From contig MKWG01000043.1 of the NCBI GenBank assembly GCA_001899685.1, forward strand, positions 329,942 through 393,941: 64,000 nt of DNA. The letters run 5' to 3'. Of this stretch, positions 34,344 through 43,603 are shown in pieces. The notes under the pieces are model-generated. The model was not told the origin of the DNA and did no database searches. It worked only from the letters and a program-made list of their open reading frames with translations. The number at the start of each line of letters is the position of its first letter. Within the stretch, counting starts at the first letter, position 1. Position numbers and translations under genes: made by a program. Source of the stretch: Sphingobacteriales bacterium 44-15 (lineage in GTDB: Bacteria > Bacteroidota > Bacteroidia > Chitinophagales > Chitinophagaceae).

Positions 34344-35291
34344 ATGCCTGTATATAAAATTCATCATATCACACGATATGAGTATGACAGCCCTGTGAAA
34401 GAAAGCATTAGCGAAATAAAGCTGTATCCTTATTCCTGTCCCGAACAACAAACGCTGCAACAGGATATAATGATCACCGGCTCGCCGCGCATAGAAATAT
34501 ATACCGACTACTGGGGAAATAATGCCGGCGTATTCAACCTGCTTGCACCCCATCAGTCCATGACTATCGAAAGCAGGTTGCTGGTCAATACCATTGGCAA
34601 AGCCTCTCCGGAGCATATAAGCATAGGATTTGATGAGCTTCAACAAGAAGTCAGTACAAACATAAGGCTGTGGGAATTGTCTGTGCCGGAAGAGATCGGG
34701 GCGCAGCAAATGATCAGTGAGATCATTGCGCCGGTATACAGAGAAAAAAAATCTGTTGCGGAAACCATCAGCTACTTTTCTTCCTATGTTTTTCAACACT
34801 TCCGCTATATAAAAGATGTTACGGATATAGAGACTACTGTAGATGAGATCTTCCGTCACCGCTCGGGAGTTTGCCAGGATTTTGCGCATGTGCTGCTGCA
34901 ACTGCTGCGCACCGTACATATACCGGCGAGATATGTGAGCGGGTATATATGCCCCAATAAAAACGGCATGCGTGGTGAAGGCGCCACACACGCATGGGTA
35001 GAAGCATGGGTACCGGGATATGGATGGGCCGGCATAGATCCTACAAATAATATGTGGGTCACTGATACGCATGTAAAATTATCGGTAGGCAGATATTTTA
35101 AAGATTGCACGCCCGTAAAAGGTACCTTCAAAGGAACTGCACAACAAACACTTTCATTATATGTTTCTGTAGGCCATGAAGACGGAAGCGGGTTTGAACA
35201 ACCGGACAATATAAAAATGGAAGTACAGCCCTCCGGAAAAACAGCGGAAAAGATCCGGGAGCCTGCCAAAGGACAGCAGCAGCAGCAATAG
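34344..35291 (+). CDS. Transglutaminase-like (cysteine peptidase) protein
   Basis: The 315-residue protein starts with a bacterial transglutaminase N-terminal sandwich (HHITRYEYDSPVKESISEIK, YPYSCPEQ). The catalytic core has Cys177 in SGVCQDFAH, His in ATHAWVEAW and Asp in GIDPTNN, so the triad is complete. No signal peptide is seen. These proteins are believed to act as peptidases or amidases on products of the neighbouring ATP-grasp enzyme. The C-terminus is a polyglutamine stretch (QQQQQ). Third and last gene of the run. Confidence 0.92.
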   Translation: MPVYKIHHITRYEYDSPVKESISEIKLYPYSCPEQQTLQQDIMITGSPRIEIYTDYWGNNAGVFNLLAPHQSMTIESRLLVNTIGKASPEHISIGFDELQQEVSTNIRLWELSVPEEIGAQQMISEIIAPVYREKKSVAETISYFSSYVFQHFRYIKDVTDIETTVDEIFRHRSGVCQDFAHVLLQLLRTVHIPARYVSGYICPNKNGMRGEGATHAWVEAWVPGYGWAGIDPTNNMWVTDTHVKLSVGRYFKDCTPVKGTFKGTAQQTLSLYVSVGHEDGSGFEQPDNIKMEVQPSGKTAEKIREPAKGQQQQQ

Positions 35292-35458
35292 TACTAAGTC
35301 ATGTCAATTATGTCTGTATTATCGTGAAAATCGAGAGCCCGCCCGGCTGAATGCCATTCGGACGGGGATAAAGGTGAAAGGCATGTTTCACTTCTCACAC
35401 CAGCCTGCCGGCCGGGAGGTTTCACGTTTGAAATAGTAATAGTATTATCTTTAAAGCC

Positions 35459-36622
35459 ATGAGGCGCAATAATCTTATCAGTACTGTATTAATTAACCCG
35501 CTGCAAAGAATTGTCGGCGACAGCCGTTCGGTGGGCATCATACTTTTTGCCTGCAGTATTGTTTCCATAATGCTGGCAAATACTTCGTTTGGCGAACAGT
35601 ATATTGATTCCTGGAGCTTTTCTTTTCATTTTCCCGGCAGTATACATTTACCTCATTCGCTGCTGCACTGGATAAACGACGGTGCGATGGCAGTTTTCTT
35701 TTTCCTGGTTGGTATGGAGATCAAAAGAGAACTGCTGGAAGGAGAGCTGTCGTCTGTTCAGCAATCGTTGCTGCCCGTGTTTGCAGCCATAGGCGGTATG
35801 GTAGTGCCCGCTATACTGTATACCCTGTTCAACAAGGAAACTGTTTACCAGCATGGCTGGGGAATTCCTATGGCAACGGATATAGCATTTTCCCTCGGGG
35901 TAGCCTCCATGCTTGGGAAAAGGGTACCCGGATCGCTGAAGGTTTTCTTAACTGCCCTTGCCATCATTGATGACCTCGGCGCCATACTTGTTATCGCCCT
36001 TTTTTACGGGGCAGCGGTGAACTGGCTTTACCTGCTTGCCGGCGGTATTGCCTTTACAGTGCTCCTGCTTTTGCCGCGGCTTAAGATCAGGTTCGGCTGG
36101 TGGAATTACCTGTTGGGCATTTTATTATGGTACTGCATATACAACTCAGGGATACATGCTACTATTGCCGGGGTATTATTTGCATTCACTATCCCGGTCA
36201 GCCAGTTAAGCAAACAGGAACACCGGCTGCATGTGCCCGTTAACTTTATCATATTGCCTGTTTTTGCACTTGCCAACACAGCCATAGCTATACCTTCTGA
36301 TTTTGCCGTAGCATTTGGCAGCTCGCTCAGCTATGGGATAATAGCAGGATTATTTTTAGGAAAACCTTTGGGTATTTTATTGGCCTGCTGGTGTATCACC
36401 AGGTTAAAATGGGGCCGGCTCCCGGAAGGTGTCAGCTGGATGCAAATGGCAGGTATTGGTATACTGGCCGGGATAGGCTTTACTATGTCTATATTCATAT
36501 CCATGCTTGCCTTTACCGATCAGTCCATGCAGGATATGGCAAAAGTGGGTGTGCTGTTGGCCTCTCTTCTGGCAATAGTTACGGGCTACTTGTGGTTGAT
36601 GGTTTACAAAGGCAAAGAATAG
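35459..36622 (+). CDS. nhaA: Na+/H+ antiporter NhaA
   Basis: The 387-residue inner-membrane antiporter exchanges protons for Na+ and controls pH and salt. Key blocks: DGAMAVFFFLVGMEIKREL (about 72-90), MATDIAFSLGV (about 140-150; Asp equivalent to E. coli D133) and AIIDDLGAI (Asp pair equivalent to D163/D164). Late helices carry AGIGILAGIGFTMSIFI (in part), the region of the essential lysine in relatives. About 11-12 membrane segments are visible. Its neighbours are unrelated in function. Confidence 0.96.
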   Translation: MRRNNLISTVLINPLQRIVGDSRSVGIILFACSIVSIMLANTSFGEQYIDSWSFSFHFPGSIHLPHSLLHWINDGAMAVFFFLVGMEIKRELLEGELSSVQQSLLPVFAAIGGMVVPAILYTLFNKETVYQHGWGIPMATDIAFSLGVASMLGKRVPGSLKVFLTALAIIDDLGAILVIALFYGAAVNWLYLLAGGIAFTVLLLLPRLKIRFGWWNYLLGILLWYCIYNSGIHATIAGVLFAFTIPVSQLSKQEHRLHVPVNFIILPVFALANTAIAIPSDFAVAFGSSLSYGIIAGLFLGKPLGILLACWCITRLKWGRLPEGVSWMQMAGIGILAGIGFTMSIFISMLAFTDQSMQDMAKVGVLLASLLAIVTGYLWLMVYKGKE

Positions 36623-36654
36623 ACATTTATTACAGACTATCTTTACTTTTGCTC

Positions 36655-37188
36655 ATGTCAGAAAAACAACAATACGAAGTATGGCTGCGCGGCCCGCTTC
36701 CGGGAATTAACGCATACCTGCAACCCGCAGCCCATGCCTTGTTGCAGGCGCGTGAAGAGCTTAATGCATTCATGAAGGATTTTCCTTCGGATCTTTTGTG
36801 GGAAAAACCGGGTGGCGTTGCTTCTCCCGGCTTTCACCTGCAGCACCTTAGGGGAGTATTGGACCGCCTGTTCACCTACGCCAGGGGCGAAATGCTCACC
36901 GAAGCGCAATTAAACTACCTGCGCAATGAACAACACCCTCCTGCCACATCATGTACAACAGAAGAACTGGTGCAACGGTTCAATGAACAGGTGGATAAAG
37001 CCATTGAGCAGCTTTCCGCAACCGATCCTGCAACACTGACAGACATAAGAGGCGTGGGACGGGCGCAAATTCCATCAACCGTTCTCGGGTTGCTGTTCCA
37101 TGCGGCTGAACATACCCAGCGACATATCGGTCAGTTGCTGGTAACTACAAGGATATTACAATTGCGGGACGTGAAAGGCGAATCCTGA
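36655..37188 (+). CDS. DinB-family putative metalloprotein
   Basis: Start at ATG 36655 (MSEKQQYEVWLRG); a longer frame from 36391 overlaps nhaA and is not credible. The 177-residue protein is a four-helix DinB fold with potential metal ligands in HLQHLRGVLDRL (about 60-71) and HAAEHTQRHIGQL (about 150-162). DinB members in Firmicutes and Bacteroidota include thiol S-transferases, but the specific reaction cannot be told. It follows nhaA by 32 bp. Confidence 0.88.
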   Translation: MSEKQQYEVWLRGPLPGINAYLQPAAHALLQAREELNAFMKDFPSDLLWEKPGGVASPGFHLQHLRGVLDRLFTYARGEMLTEAQLNYLRNEQHPPATSCTTEELVQRFNEQVDKAIEQLSATDPATLTDIRGVGRAQIPSTVLGLLFHAAEHTQRHIGQLLVTTRILQLRDVKGES

Positions 37189-37325
37189 GATTTTTACGTT
37201 TGGCTTCCGGTATTTCACGATTAAACATAGCCCTGGCAACCCCTGCATCTGAAAGTCTGTATATTATTCCGGGTCACTGAAAAACCTTACCTTACAAAGG
37301 CAGATTATACAACTATAACCACTTT

Positions 37326-38210
37326 ATGCCCGGCAGATCATCCACAATACTACGTCCTTCCACCCTGCAGTTGCTCAGGTTTCATTTTTCCTTTTTTTTA
37401 ATGCCGGTGTTCTGGTTTGCCCTGAGCCAGTTGGTATATATTAATGGCTTTCATGCCATAATGGTATTTGCAATATTGCACCTGCTGGTATATCCGGCGA
37501 GCAACGGGTACAACAGCTATATGGACCGCGATACAGAAAGTATCGGAGGCGTAAAGAAACCCTTACAGCCAACACGGCAATTATTATACGTCACCATACT
37601 GCTGGACGGACTTGCCATACTGCTGGGCATATTCATCAGCCTGTATTTTGCTGCAGGTATTCTTGCCTATATACTTGCTTCCAAAGCTTACAGCTACAGG
37701 GGCATACGCCTGAAGCAATACCCGGTGGCAGGCTATCTTACGGTGGCAGTATTCCAGGGTGCAGTTACTTTCGCCCTGGTGTATCATGGCTGCAGTTTTG
37801 ATAAGACACTTGATATCCCTGTGCTCCCGATGATCGCAGCCAGCCTGCTCGTTGGCGGCTTTTACCCGCTTACGCAAATATACCAGCATGAGGCAGATGC
37901 AAAGGATGGCGTGAAAACTTTAAGCTATATGTTGGGCTATCGCGGCACATTTATTTACTGTGGCATAATTTACTCACTTGCATTTGCAGTATTGGCATAC
38001 TATTTCTTTTCTTCACTACAAACACAGGCATTTTACGTGTTTACACTATGCATGCTACCAGTGATTATCTATTTTCTGTGGTGGGCCTTTAAAGCCTGGC
38101 ACAATAATTTGAATGCCAGTTATACTCATACTATGCGGATGAACCTCATAGCATCCTTTTGTACCAATATTTCGTTTATTATCATTTTTATACAAAACTA
38201 CTTTGAGTAA
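37326..38210 (+). CDS. UbiA-family membrane prenyltransferase
   Basis: The 294-residue protein has about nine membrane helices and the two Asp-rich motifs of the family: NSYMDRDTE (about 58-66; NxxxDxxxD) and a second YQHEADAKDG (about 185-194) in place of the usual DxxxD. It should move a prenyl group from a diphosphate to an aromatic or quinone-type acceptor at the membrane. Its stop overlaps the TTG start of the type III polyketide synthase by 8 bp, so the two are translationally coupled and the polyketide is the likely acceptor. Confidence 0.88.
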   Translation: MPGRSSTILRPSTLQLLRFHFSFFLMPVFWFALSQLVYINGFHAIMVFAILHLLVYPASNGYNSYMDRDTESIGGVKKPLQPTRQLLYVTILLDGLAILLGIFISLYFAAGILAYILASKAYSYRGIRLKQYPVAGYLTVAVFQGAVTFALVYHGCSFDKTLDIPVLPMIAASLLVGGFYPLTQIYQHEADAKDGVKTLSYMLGYRGTFIYCGIIYSLAFAVLAYYFFSSLQTQAFYVFTLCMLPVIIYFLWWAFKAWHNNLNASYTHTMRMNLIASFCTNISFIIIFIQNYFE

Positions 38211-39294
38211 AATTATCGCTATAGGAACCGCATTACCGCAATACCGGCATAACCAGGAAGACATCCTGCAGTTCATGCAGCGCGTATATGCCGCCAACGC
38301 CATTGAGCAGCGAAAGATGAAGTTCCTGTACCACCAAAGCGGTATACATTCCCGTTATTCTGTTATTGCAGATTACAGCCGGCCGGCCCAGGAATGGAAA
38401 TTTTACCCGAGAACAGAGAACCTGGAGCCCTTCCCATCACTGGAACAACGCATGGCGGTATACAACAAGTATGCAGCACCGTTATCCGTAGACGCCATAC
38501 GCAATTGCATGAAACAAGTCATCTCTTCCGGCGAGATCACTCATCTCATAACAGTAAGCTGCACCGGTATGAGTGCTCCGGGTCTTGATCTGCACGTAAT
38601 GGAGCTTATGGAATTGCAGAATACCATCTTCAGAACATCTGTCAACTTTATGGGCTGCTATGCAGCCATCCACGCTCTCAAACTGGCAGATGCTGTTTGC
38701 AAAAATGATAACAGCGCCAGAGTAATGATCGTATGTACCGAGCTTTGTACCCTTCATTTTCAGCGGGAAGCCACTATGGACAATATTACTTCCGGTATGC
38801 TGTTTGCCGACGGCTCAGCCGCTGCGTTGGTTACTCATAACGATTTCCCGGCAACCGGTCTTAAAATAGAAAACTTTTATTCGGAGATCATTCCCAAAGG
38901 GCGGAAAGATATGGCATGGGAATTATCTTCCTCCGGTTTTCTGATGACGCTGAGCGGATATATCCCCGACCTTATAGAAGAGGATTTTGAAGCGTTGGTG
39001 AACAGGTCTTTAAAACGATCAGGCATCACCAGGGATGCGGTAAATTACTGGTGCATACACCCCGGCGGGAAACGGATCCTCGAAGCAGTAGCTAAGAGCC
39101 TGCGCATAGATGCCCCGGCCCTGCATCACAGCTACCAGGTGCTGGAAAAATATGGCAACATGTCCTCTCCTACTATTTTATTCGTATTGAAGCAAATCCT
39201 GGGCTCTTCTCCGGCAGCCGGCGAAAAAATACTGGCGGCTGCATTTGGCCCCGGGCTTACCATGGAAACTTTTATGGCAATAAAAGAAGCATAA
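38203..39294 (+). CDS. Type III polyketide synthase (chalcone/stilbene-synthase family)
   Basis: The 363-residue enzyme condenses an acyl-CoA starter with malonyl-CoA units. The catalytic triad is complete: Cys120 (SCTGMSAPG), His286 (IHPGGKRI) and Asn319 (YGNMSSPT). Start is a TTG at 38203 (MSKIIAIGTALPQY), overlapping the UbiA stop by 8 bp. The DHxFG-like gatekeeper is not obvious by eye, so chain length and starter are unknown. Together the two genes look like a prenylated resorcinol, quinol or pyrone pathway; tailoring enzymes (methyltransferase, monooxygenase) common next to such synthases are not seen here. Confidence 0.94.
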   Translation: MSKIIAIGTALPQYRHNQEDILQFMQRVYAANAIEQRKMKFLYHQSGIHSRYSVIADYSRPAQEWKFYPRTENLEPFPSLEQRMAVYNKYAAPLSVDAIRNCMKQVISSGEITHLITVSCTGMSAPGLDLHVMELMELQNTIFRTSVNFMGCYAAIHALKLADAVCKNDNSARVMIVCTELCTLHFQREATMDNITSGMLFADGSAAALVTHNDFPATGLKIENFYSEIIPKGRKDMAWELSSSGFLMTLSGYIPDLIEEDFEALVNRSLKRSGITRDAVNYWCIHPGGKRILEAVAKSLRIDAPALHHSYQVLEKYGNMSSPTILFVLKQILGSSPAAGEKILAAAFGPGLTMETFMAIKEA

Positions 39295-39511
39295 TTTTCA
39301 AAGGTCATGGCAATCCCGAAAGCCGGGAAAAGCCATCTCCGGTACAGAAAAGATAACTACCACAAGGGGGGCTGCTTCATCGTCCTGGCAGTTTTTTACA
39401 GGAACTTTGACCCCTTTGTGCAACTTTGCGCCTTCGTGCCTTTGTGGTTCAGCCTCTTCAAACATAAAAAAATATTCTCCTGCATTTTTCGTTAATGGTG
39501 CAAACGAACCG

Positions 39512-41128
39512 ATGAAAAAAATACTGATCATTGCTATTTGCAGCATGGTAAGCACCTGCTACTCCCAGGAACACAAGTTCCAATTCAAAATGGGCTCGGA
39601 ATATGGATTGCCCAGGAAAGCGGAAGATCTCTCCTTTTTTGGCAACGAAACGGATGGCGTCGTTAATCTTTCCCTCAAAAAAGAAGCTTTATACATAACC
39701 CGCTTTAACCCTAAAACGCTTTCTCAAACCGATGAGCGAATTATAGAAGTACCCGAAGCCACCAGGGATATGGTAAGTGAAATACTGGTTGATTTCAACA
39801 AAAATTATTTCTGGCTGAGAAGCGACTGGAATAAGGAAGCTCAGAAAGAATTGCTGTACGCCACTAAGGTAGATGTAAAAAAAGGAAGGCTGGACGCCAA
39901 TAATCAAAAGCTCATTGAGGCAGAGAAGATGGGAGCCTCCGGGTACCAGACTATCGGTTTATACAGCTATAAAAAAATAGGCAAATATGATTTCAATTTT
40001 GATGCGAACCATACAAAGTTATTGGTCAGCTACCGTCGTGTCCCGGAATCAAGAAAAGATAAAAACAGTTACGACAAATTAGGCATTCATGTTTTTGATG
40101 AGAATATGCAAAAGATCTGGGGCAACGAATTCACTATGCCTTATACGGAAAAGAGAATGGATAATGAGGATTTTGCCCTTGACATCAACGGAAATGCTTA
40201 TTTACTGGCTAAAGTGTATAATTCCGACGACCGCAAAGAAGTGGATAAAGCTACAGGCAATCCGGGATATCATCTGGAAGTATTTAAATTCACCAAAGAT
40301 AATCAGCAGGTGATCCAGGCAACTATTTCCCTTGATGAATATTTTATCCAGGAATCTTCACTGATCGAAAACAGTATGCACGATATGATCATCGCATGTA
40401 CCTATAGTAAAAATGCAAAAAACAAAGGCACGGAAGGTATATTTTTAGGCATATTGGATACCAATGGTAATATCTCAAACTATAAAAAAGGATATTACAA
40501 ATTTCCTGCTGCCGAATTGCAGAAATTTGAATCGCGCCGGAAAAAAAGAAAAATAGAAAAGGATGAGGACTATGAAGCGCCAAACCTTAAAGTGAGAAAT
40601 GTGGTAGTGGAAAATGATGGCAGCGTGCTGATCGCCTGCGAAGAATATTTTATTGAAGTACGCCAACATTACAGTTCCGGTATGGGAAGTATGCCGGGAA
40701 GATATTCCACCAGTGATGTCTATCACTACGATGACATATTAGCCTCTAAGATCGACGCTTCAGGTAATTTTTTATGGATGAGAAAAATACCCAAACGCCA
40801 GCAGGGATCAAGGGGCAGAGGTACAATGAGCTTTAAACTTATCAGCGATGAAACAGGGTATTACTTCCTGTATCTCGACAATAAAAAGAATGAGCGCATG
40901 GAAGCAGACGATACCCCGGCAAAGCATGTAGACGGAGCCGGAGGACAGGTTATGGTGAGCAAAATTGATAACAGTGGCAATGAAACAAAGGAAATTGTTT
41001 TTGACACAAGGGATGAAGATATTATGATCTTTCCAACAGAGTTTACGAAAATTAATAAGAACCAGTTTATAGGCAGGGCAAGGATCAAAAAAACACTGTT
41101 TAAGCCTGTTGTGATCACAATGAAATAA
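39512..41128 (+). CDS. Secreted protein of unknown function, propeller-like
   Basis: Start at ATG 39512 gives a signal peptide (MKKILIIAICSMVSTCYSQ); a longer frame from 39407 crosses a repeat. The 538-residue product has recurring short beta segments with aromatic-Gly-Asp patterns (DALYITRFNPKTLSQ-like, GNAYLLAKVYN, ILDTNGNISNYKKGYY, IDASGNFLWMRKIP, DNSGNETKE) consistent with a beta-propeller. Basic stretch RRKKRKIEKDEDYE lies near 340. No catalytic motif is known to me. A strong hairpin at 41215-41256 may end its transcript. Confidence 0.75.
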   Translation: MKKILIIAICSMVSTCYSQEHKFQFKMGSEYGLPRKAEDLSFFGNETDGVVNLSLKKEALYITRFNPKTLSQTDERIIEVPEATRDMVSEILVDFNKNYFWLRSDWNKEAQKELLYATKVDVKKGRLDANNQKLIEAEKMGASGYQTIGLYSYKKIGKYDFNFDANHTKLLVSYRRVPESRKDKNSYDKLGIHVFDENMQKIWGNEFTMPYTEKRMDNEDFALDINGNAYLLAKVYNSDDRKEVDKATGNPGYHLEVFKFTKDNQQVIQATISLDEYFIQESSLIENSMHDMIIACTYSKNAKNKGTEGIFLGILDTNGNISNYKKGYYKFPAAELQKFESRRKKRKIEKDEDYEAPNLKVRNVVVENDGSVLIACEEYFIEVRQHYSSGMGSMPGRYSTSDVYHYDDILASKIDASGNFLWMRKIPKRQQGSRGRGTMSFKLISDETGYYFLYLDNKKNERMEADDTPAKHVDGAGGQVMVSKIDNSGNETKEIVFDTRDEDIMIFPTEFTKINKNQFIGRARIKKTLFKPVVITMK

Positions 41129-41214
41129 TAAGCAACCAGATCTAACCTCACGCCACAAATGCACAAATGGGCACACAGGTATTGGCATAAATGGTATACA
41201 ACAAAGTAAGAAAT

Positions 41215-41256
41215 AGCCACTGATGCACGAATAAATACATTCGTGCATCAGTGGCT
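41215..41256. terminator. Perfect 18-bp hairpin, possible terminator
   Basis: AGCCACTGATGCACGAAT and its exact inverse, with a 6-base loop, 86 bp after the stop at 41128. The right side is followed by TTGTTAAATT, only weakly T-rich. The arm sequence resembles repeats common in Bacteroidota spacers, so it may be a REP-like unit as well. Confidence 0.6.
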
Positions 41257-41353
41257 TTGTTAAATTGTATTCATAAATCCGGCCGCTTGCGGACTGCTGG
41301 AATTCGTGGCTTTGTTGTATCCTGCAAATAAAGCCGACCTTTACCGCAAAAAG

Positions 41354-41806
41354 ATGAAGCCTTTAATAGTATTGCTCTGTGCTTTCCTTATTGCAATAGT
41401 TGTTACAAAAATCATCTCTAACAATTATGACTTTGCTTTATCGGGAAGGATAGCCATGTCTGTCATGCTCTCATTTACAGCAATAGCACATTTTGCATTT
41501 ACCAAAGGCATGGCAATGATGCTCCCCGGCTTTATTCCATACAAAACCACAACCGTTTACCTGACGGGGATCATCGAGATCGCCGCAGCCACCGGGCTTT
41601 TAATCCCCGGCACTACTGTTATCGCAGCACGGCTGCTGATCGCATTTTTTATACTTATACTTCCCGCAAATATTTATGCCGCGGCAAAGCACATTGACTA
41701 CAGGAAAGGTACTCCTGATGGAAACGGCCCGGCTTATTTGTGGTTCAGAATACCCTTACAGATCTTTTTCATTATATGGGTATACCTATCGTCTGTCAAA
41801 GGCTGA
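41354..41806 (+). CDS. DoxX-like small membrane protein
   Basis: Start at ATG 41354 (MKPLIVLLCAFLIAI); an ATG at 41306 would add a polar 16-residue head. The 150-residue protein has four membrane helices, with AHFAFTKGMAMMLPGFIPYK between helices 2 and 3 and LTGIIEIAAATGLLIPGT, as in the DoxX family. The fold is tied to thiol or quinone-dependent redox in some members. No obvious partner nearby. Confidence 0.8.
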   Translation: MKPLIVLLCAFLIAIVVTKIISNNYDFALSGRIAMSVMLSFTAIAHFAFTKGMAMMLPGFIPYKTTTVYLTGIIEIAAATGLLIPGTTVIAARLLIAFFILILPANIYAAAKHIDYRKGTPDGNGPAYLWFRIPLQIFFIIWVYLSSVKG

Positions 41807-42163
41807 CTGACTACCGGGATGACAAAGCAGGATATATTTTGTAAGAACTATCGTTGCCGCCAATATTTTTACGATCGTAAAAAGGAAAAACTCAGCATAG
41901 CTACGGCATATACCAAGTGTATCCTTTGTTTTATGTCGGCGAATTGATAATGCTGCTTCGACTTCGTCTCGTCATCACCAGCACTTCCGGCTGAATATTA
42001 TAAATTGAAGAATAAGATTAACAATGAACTTCTATATCTTTAATTGGCGTTTGTTTCTTCTTTACATTATTTAAAATCCACTATGAGAAATATTGTCAGA
42101 AAGCAGAAAGCAGAAAACACAAATTCTTATCCGTTGTAAATAACTCTAAATCGACACTTTCCA
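41807..42163. other. Gene-free spacer
   Basis: About 357 bp. AT-rich with no repeat, hairpin, or RNA recognised; the last part (TCTAAATCGACACTTTCC) precedes the next small gene. Confidence 0.4.
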
Positions 42164-42391
42164 ATGGCATATTATATCAGAGTTTTAGGTACACAAGACC
42201 CTTTTGATGTCTTAAACGACATCTATGAACTTCAGCAACTAAATGACAGGACATACAGGCTTCACCTATACAGCTATTTCAAACTGACAACAACTTTTAA
42301 TTTTTATGCAAGCTGGTGGGCCAGGTGGATCATGAAAGACATACAGTACAACATCCTGCAGATTGAAAAAGAACGTGCAGAAAACGAATGA
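42164..42391 (+). CDS. Small hypothetical protein
   Basis: A 75-residue protein, ATG at 42164 (MAYYIRVLGTQDPFDVLND). It is aromatic-rich with an amphipathic FNFYASWWARWIMKDIQYN segment and a charged C-terminus (QIEKERAENE). No signal peptide. Family not recognised. It is not a shadow of another gene and codon usage looks coding, but support is limited. Confidence 0.5.
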   Translation: MAYYIRVLGTQDPFDVLNDIYELQQLNDRTYRLHLYSYFKLTTTFNFYASWWARWIMKDIQYNILQIEKERAENE

Positions 42392-42427
42392 GTATAACAA
42401 ACGGCAAGCCGTCATAAAGCCATGATT

Positions 42428-43066
42428 TTAAACATTCCCGTTCTTATTTTTGGGAAAAGAAGGCAGGTTCCAGTGATAACGAAGCGCCAGGATGCGTAAG
42501 GTAAAACATATAATCAGGCCAATGATGGCGATCCAATCGCCGGGCAGCACATTCTGATAATTCCCTGCAACCACGATCAGGGCGCCTGCAAGCGCCGCCG
42601 ATGCATAAATTTCTTTTTCAAGTATAACGGGGATGCGGTTGAGCAAAATATCCCTTAATACACCGCCACCTACGGCCGTAATAATCCCTAAAAGAACTGC
42701 CACCTGTCCATTATGGCCATAAGAAAGTGCTTTTTGCGCACCGGTAACTGCAAACAACGACAAGCCCGCAGCATCAAAGAGCAATACCGGCCGGTTGAGC
42801 CTTTGTACAACAGGATACAAACCAATGGTCATGCCCGCAGCAAAGATTGCAGTAGCAAGATAGTACCAGGTGGTCAGTCCTGCCGGCGGGATAGCCCCGA
42901 TACAAACATCCCGTATTATACCGCCGCCACATGCCACCGTAAATGCAATAGCACATATACCAAAGAGGTCAAGACCGCGCTGCCTGGCTGCTGTTGCGCC
43001 GCTAACGGCAAAGGCAAAAGTGCCCGCCAGATCAAGAAAATAATAAACAGTATGCAGCTTATCCAT
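42428..43066 (-). CDS. Trimeric intracellular cation channel (UPF0126/YicG family)
   Basis: A 212-residue inner-membrane protein with about seven helices arranged as an inverted repeat. Both signature glycine-rich kinks are present: GGGIIRDVCIG (about 48-58) and GGGVLRDILLN (about 133-143). Bacterial TRIC homologues form K+-permeable trimers; whether this is their cellular role is open. The C-terminus is basic (SFPKNKNGNV). Confidence 0.9.
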   Translation of the reverse strand: MDKLHTVYYFLDLAGTFAFAVSGATAARQRGLDLFGICAIAFTVACGGGIIRDVCIGAIPPAGLTTWYYLATAIFAAGMTIGLYPVVQRLNRPVLLFDAAGLSLFAVTGAQKALSYGHNGQVAVLLGIITAVGGGVLRDILLNRIPVILEKEIYASAALAGALIVVAGNYQNVLPGDWIAIIGLIICFTLRILALRYHWNLPSFPKNKNGNV

Positions 43067-43603
43067 TTTTTATGGCAGTTAAAAGTTTGATTGACCCAGG
43101 CAACAGTTATGATCACTGCCCATACCTGCTTTTTAAATTAATCAAAGATTTCTCAATACCGGATCGTATTTATGTAAATCTCAAATTACTATTTTTTCTA
43201 CTCATACCTGAGGCGCATTTCAATTTTTCGCAGGCGGGTGGTGACACCCGCCTGTAGAACCCGCTACCTGTCGGTGAGACACCATAGCCATCAACTTAAG
43301 CAAAAAAGAATTCCTGGTGATATAGCATTATCGGTTAAACTTTTATATATTGAACGTCCCCTTTGTGTTGCGTTGCTTTTGCCTCCGGGCCGGTAAAAAT
43401 TAAACCCGATCATATACCTACCATCATAGCTTCGATAGAAACACCGCACGTCAATCTTTTATCATTGGGCTGGGGGTGCTATTTCTTATTAACTGATTTG
43501 CACCTGAGTGAAATGCGGTATTTTTTAATATATTCTCCGGTAAATTATTTTTATAGAAAAAATATTGTAATTTTTGGGGATATATTAATCAAAAACAAGC
43601 CAT
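43067..43603. other. Gene-free spacer with half a foldback repeat
   Basis: About 537 bp. The only recognised unit is the partial foldback repeat at 43212-43300. Short ORFs across it lack coding character. Confidence 0.55.
43212..43300. repeat. Left arm of the foldback repeat
   Basis: GGCGCATTTCAATTTTTCGC, CAGGCGGGTGGTGACACCCG and CATAGCCATCAACTTAAG reproduce the left arm of the element at 19889-19977 nearly base for base. No right arm follows, so this copy is truncated. Confidence 0.8.

Noticed and set aside
36391-36654. N-terminal extension of the DinB frame
   Set aside because: It overlaps nhaA out of frame; the DinB fold begins at 36655.
37189-37325. Possible riboswitch upstream of the UbiA gene
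   Set aside because: No conserved fold or ligand-binding core could be recognised by eye.
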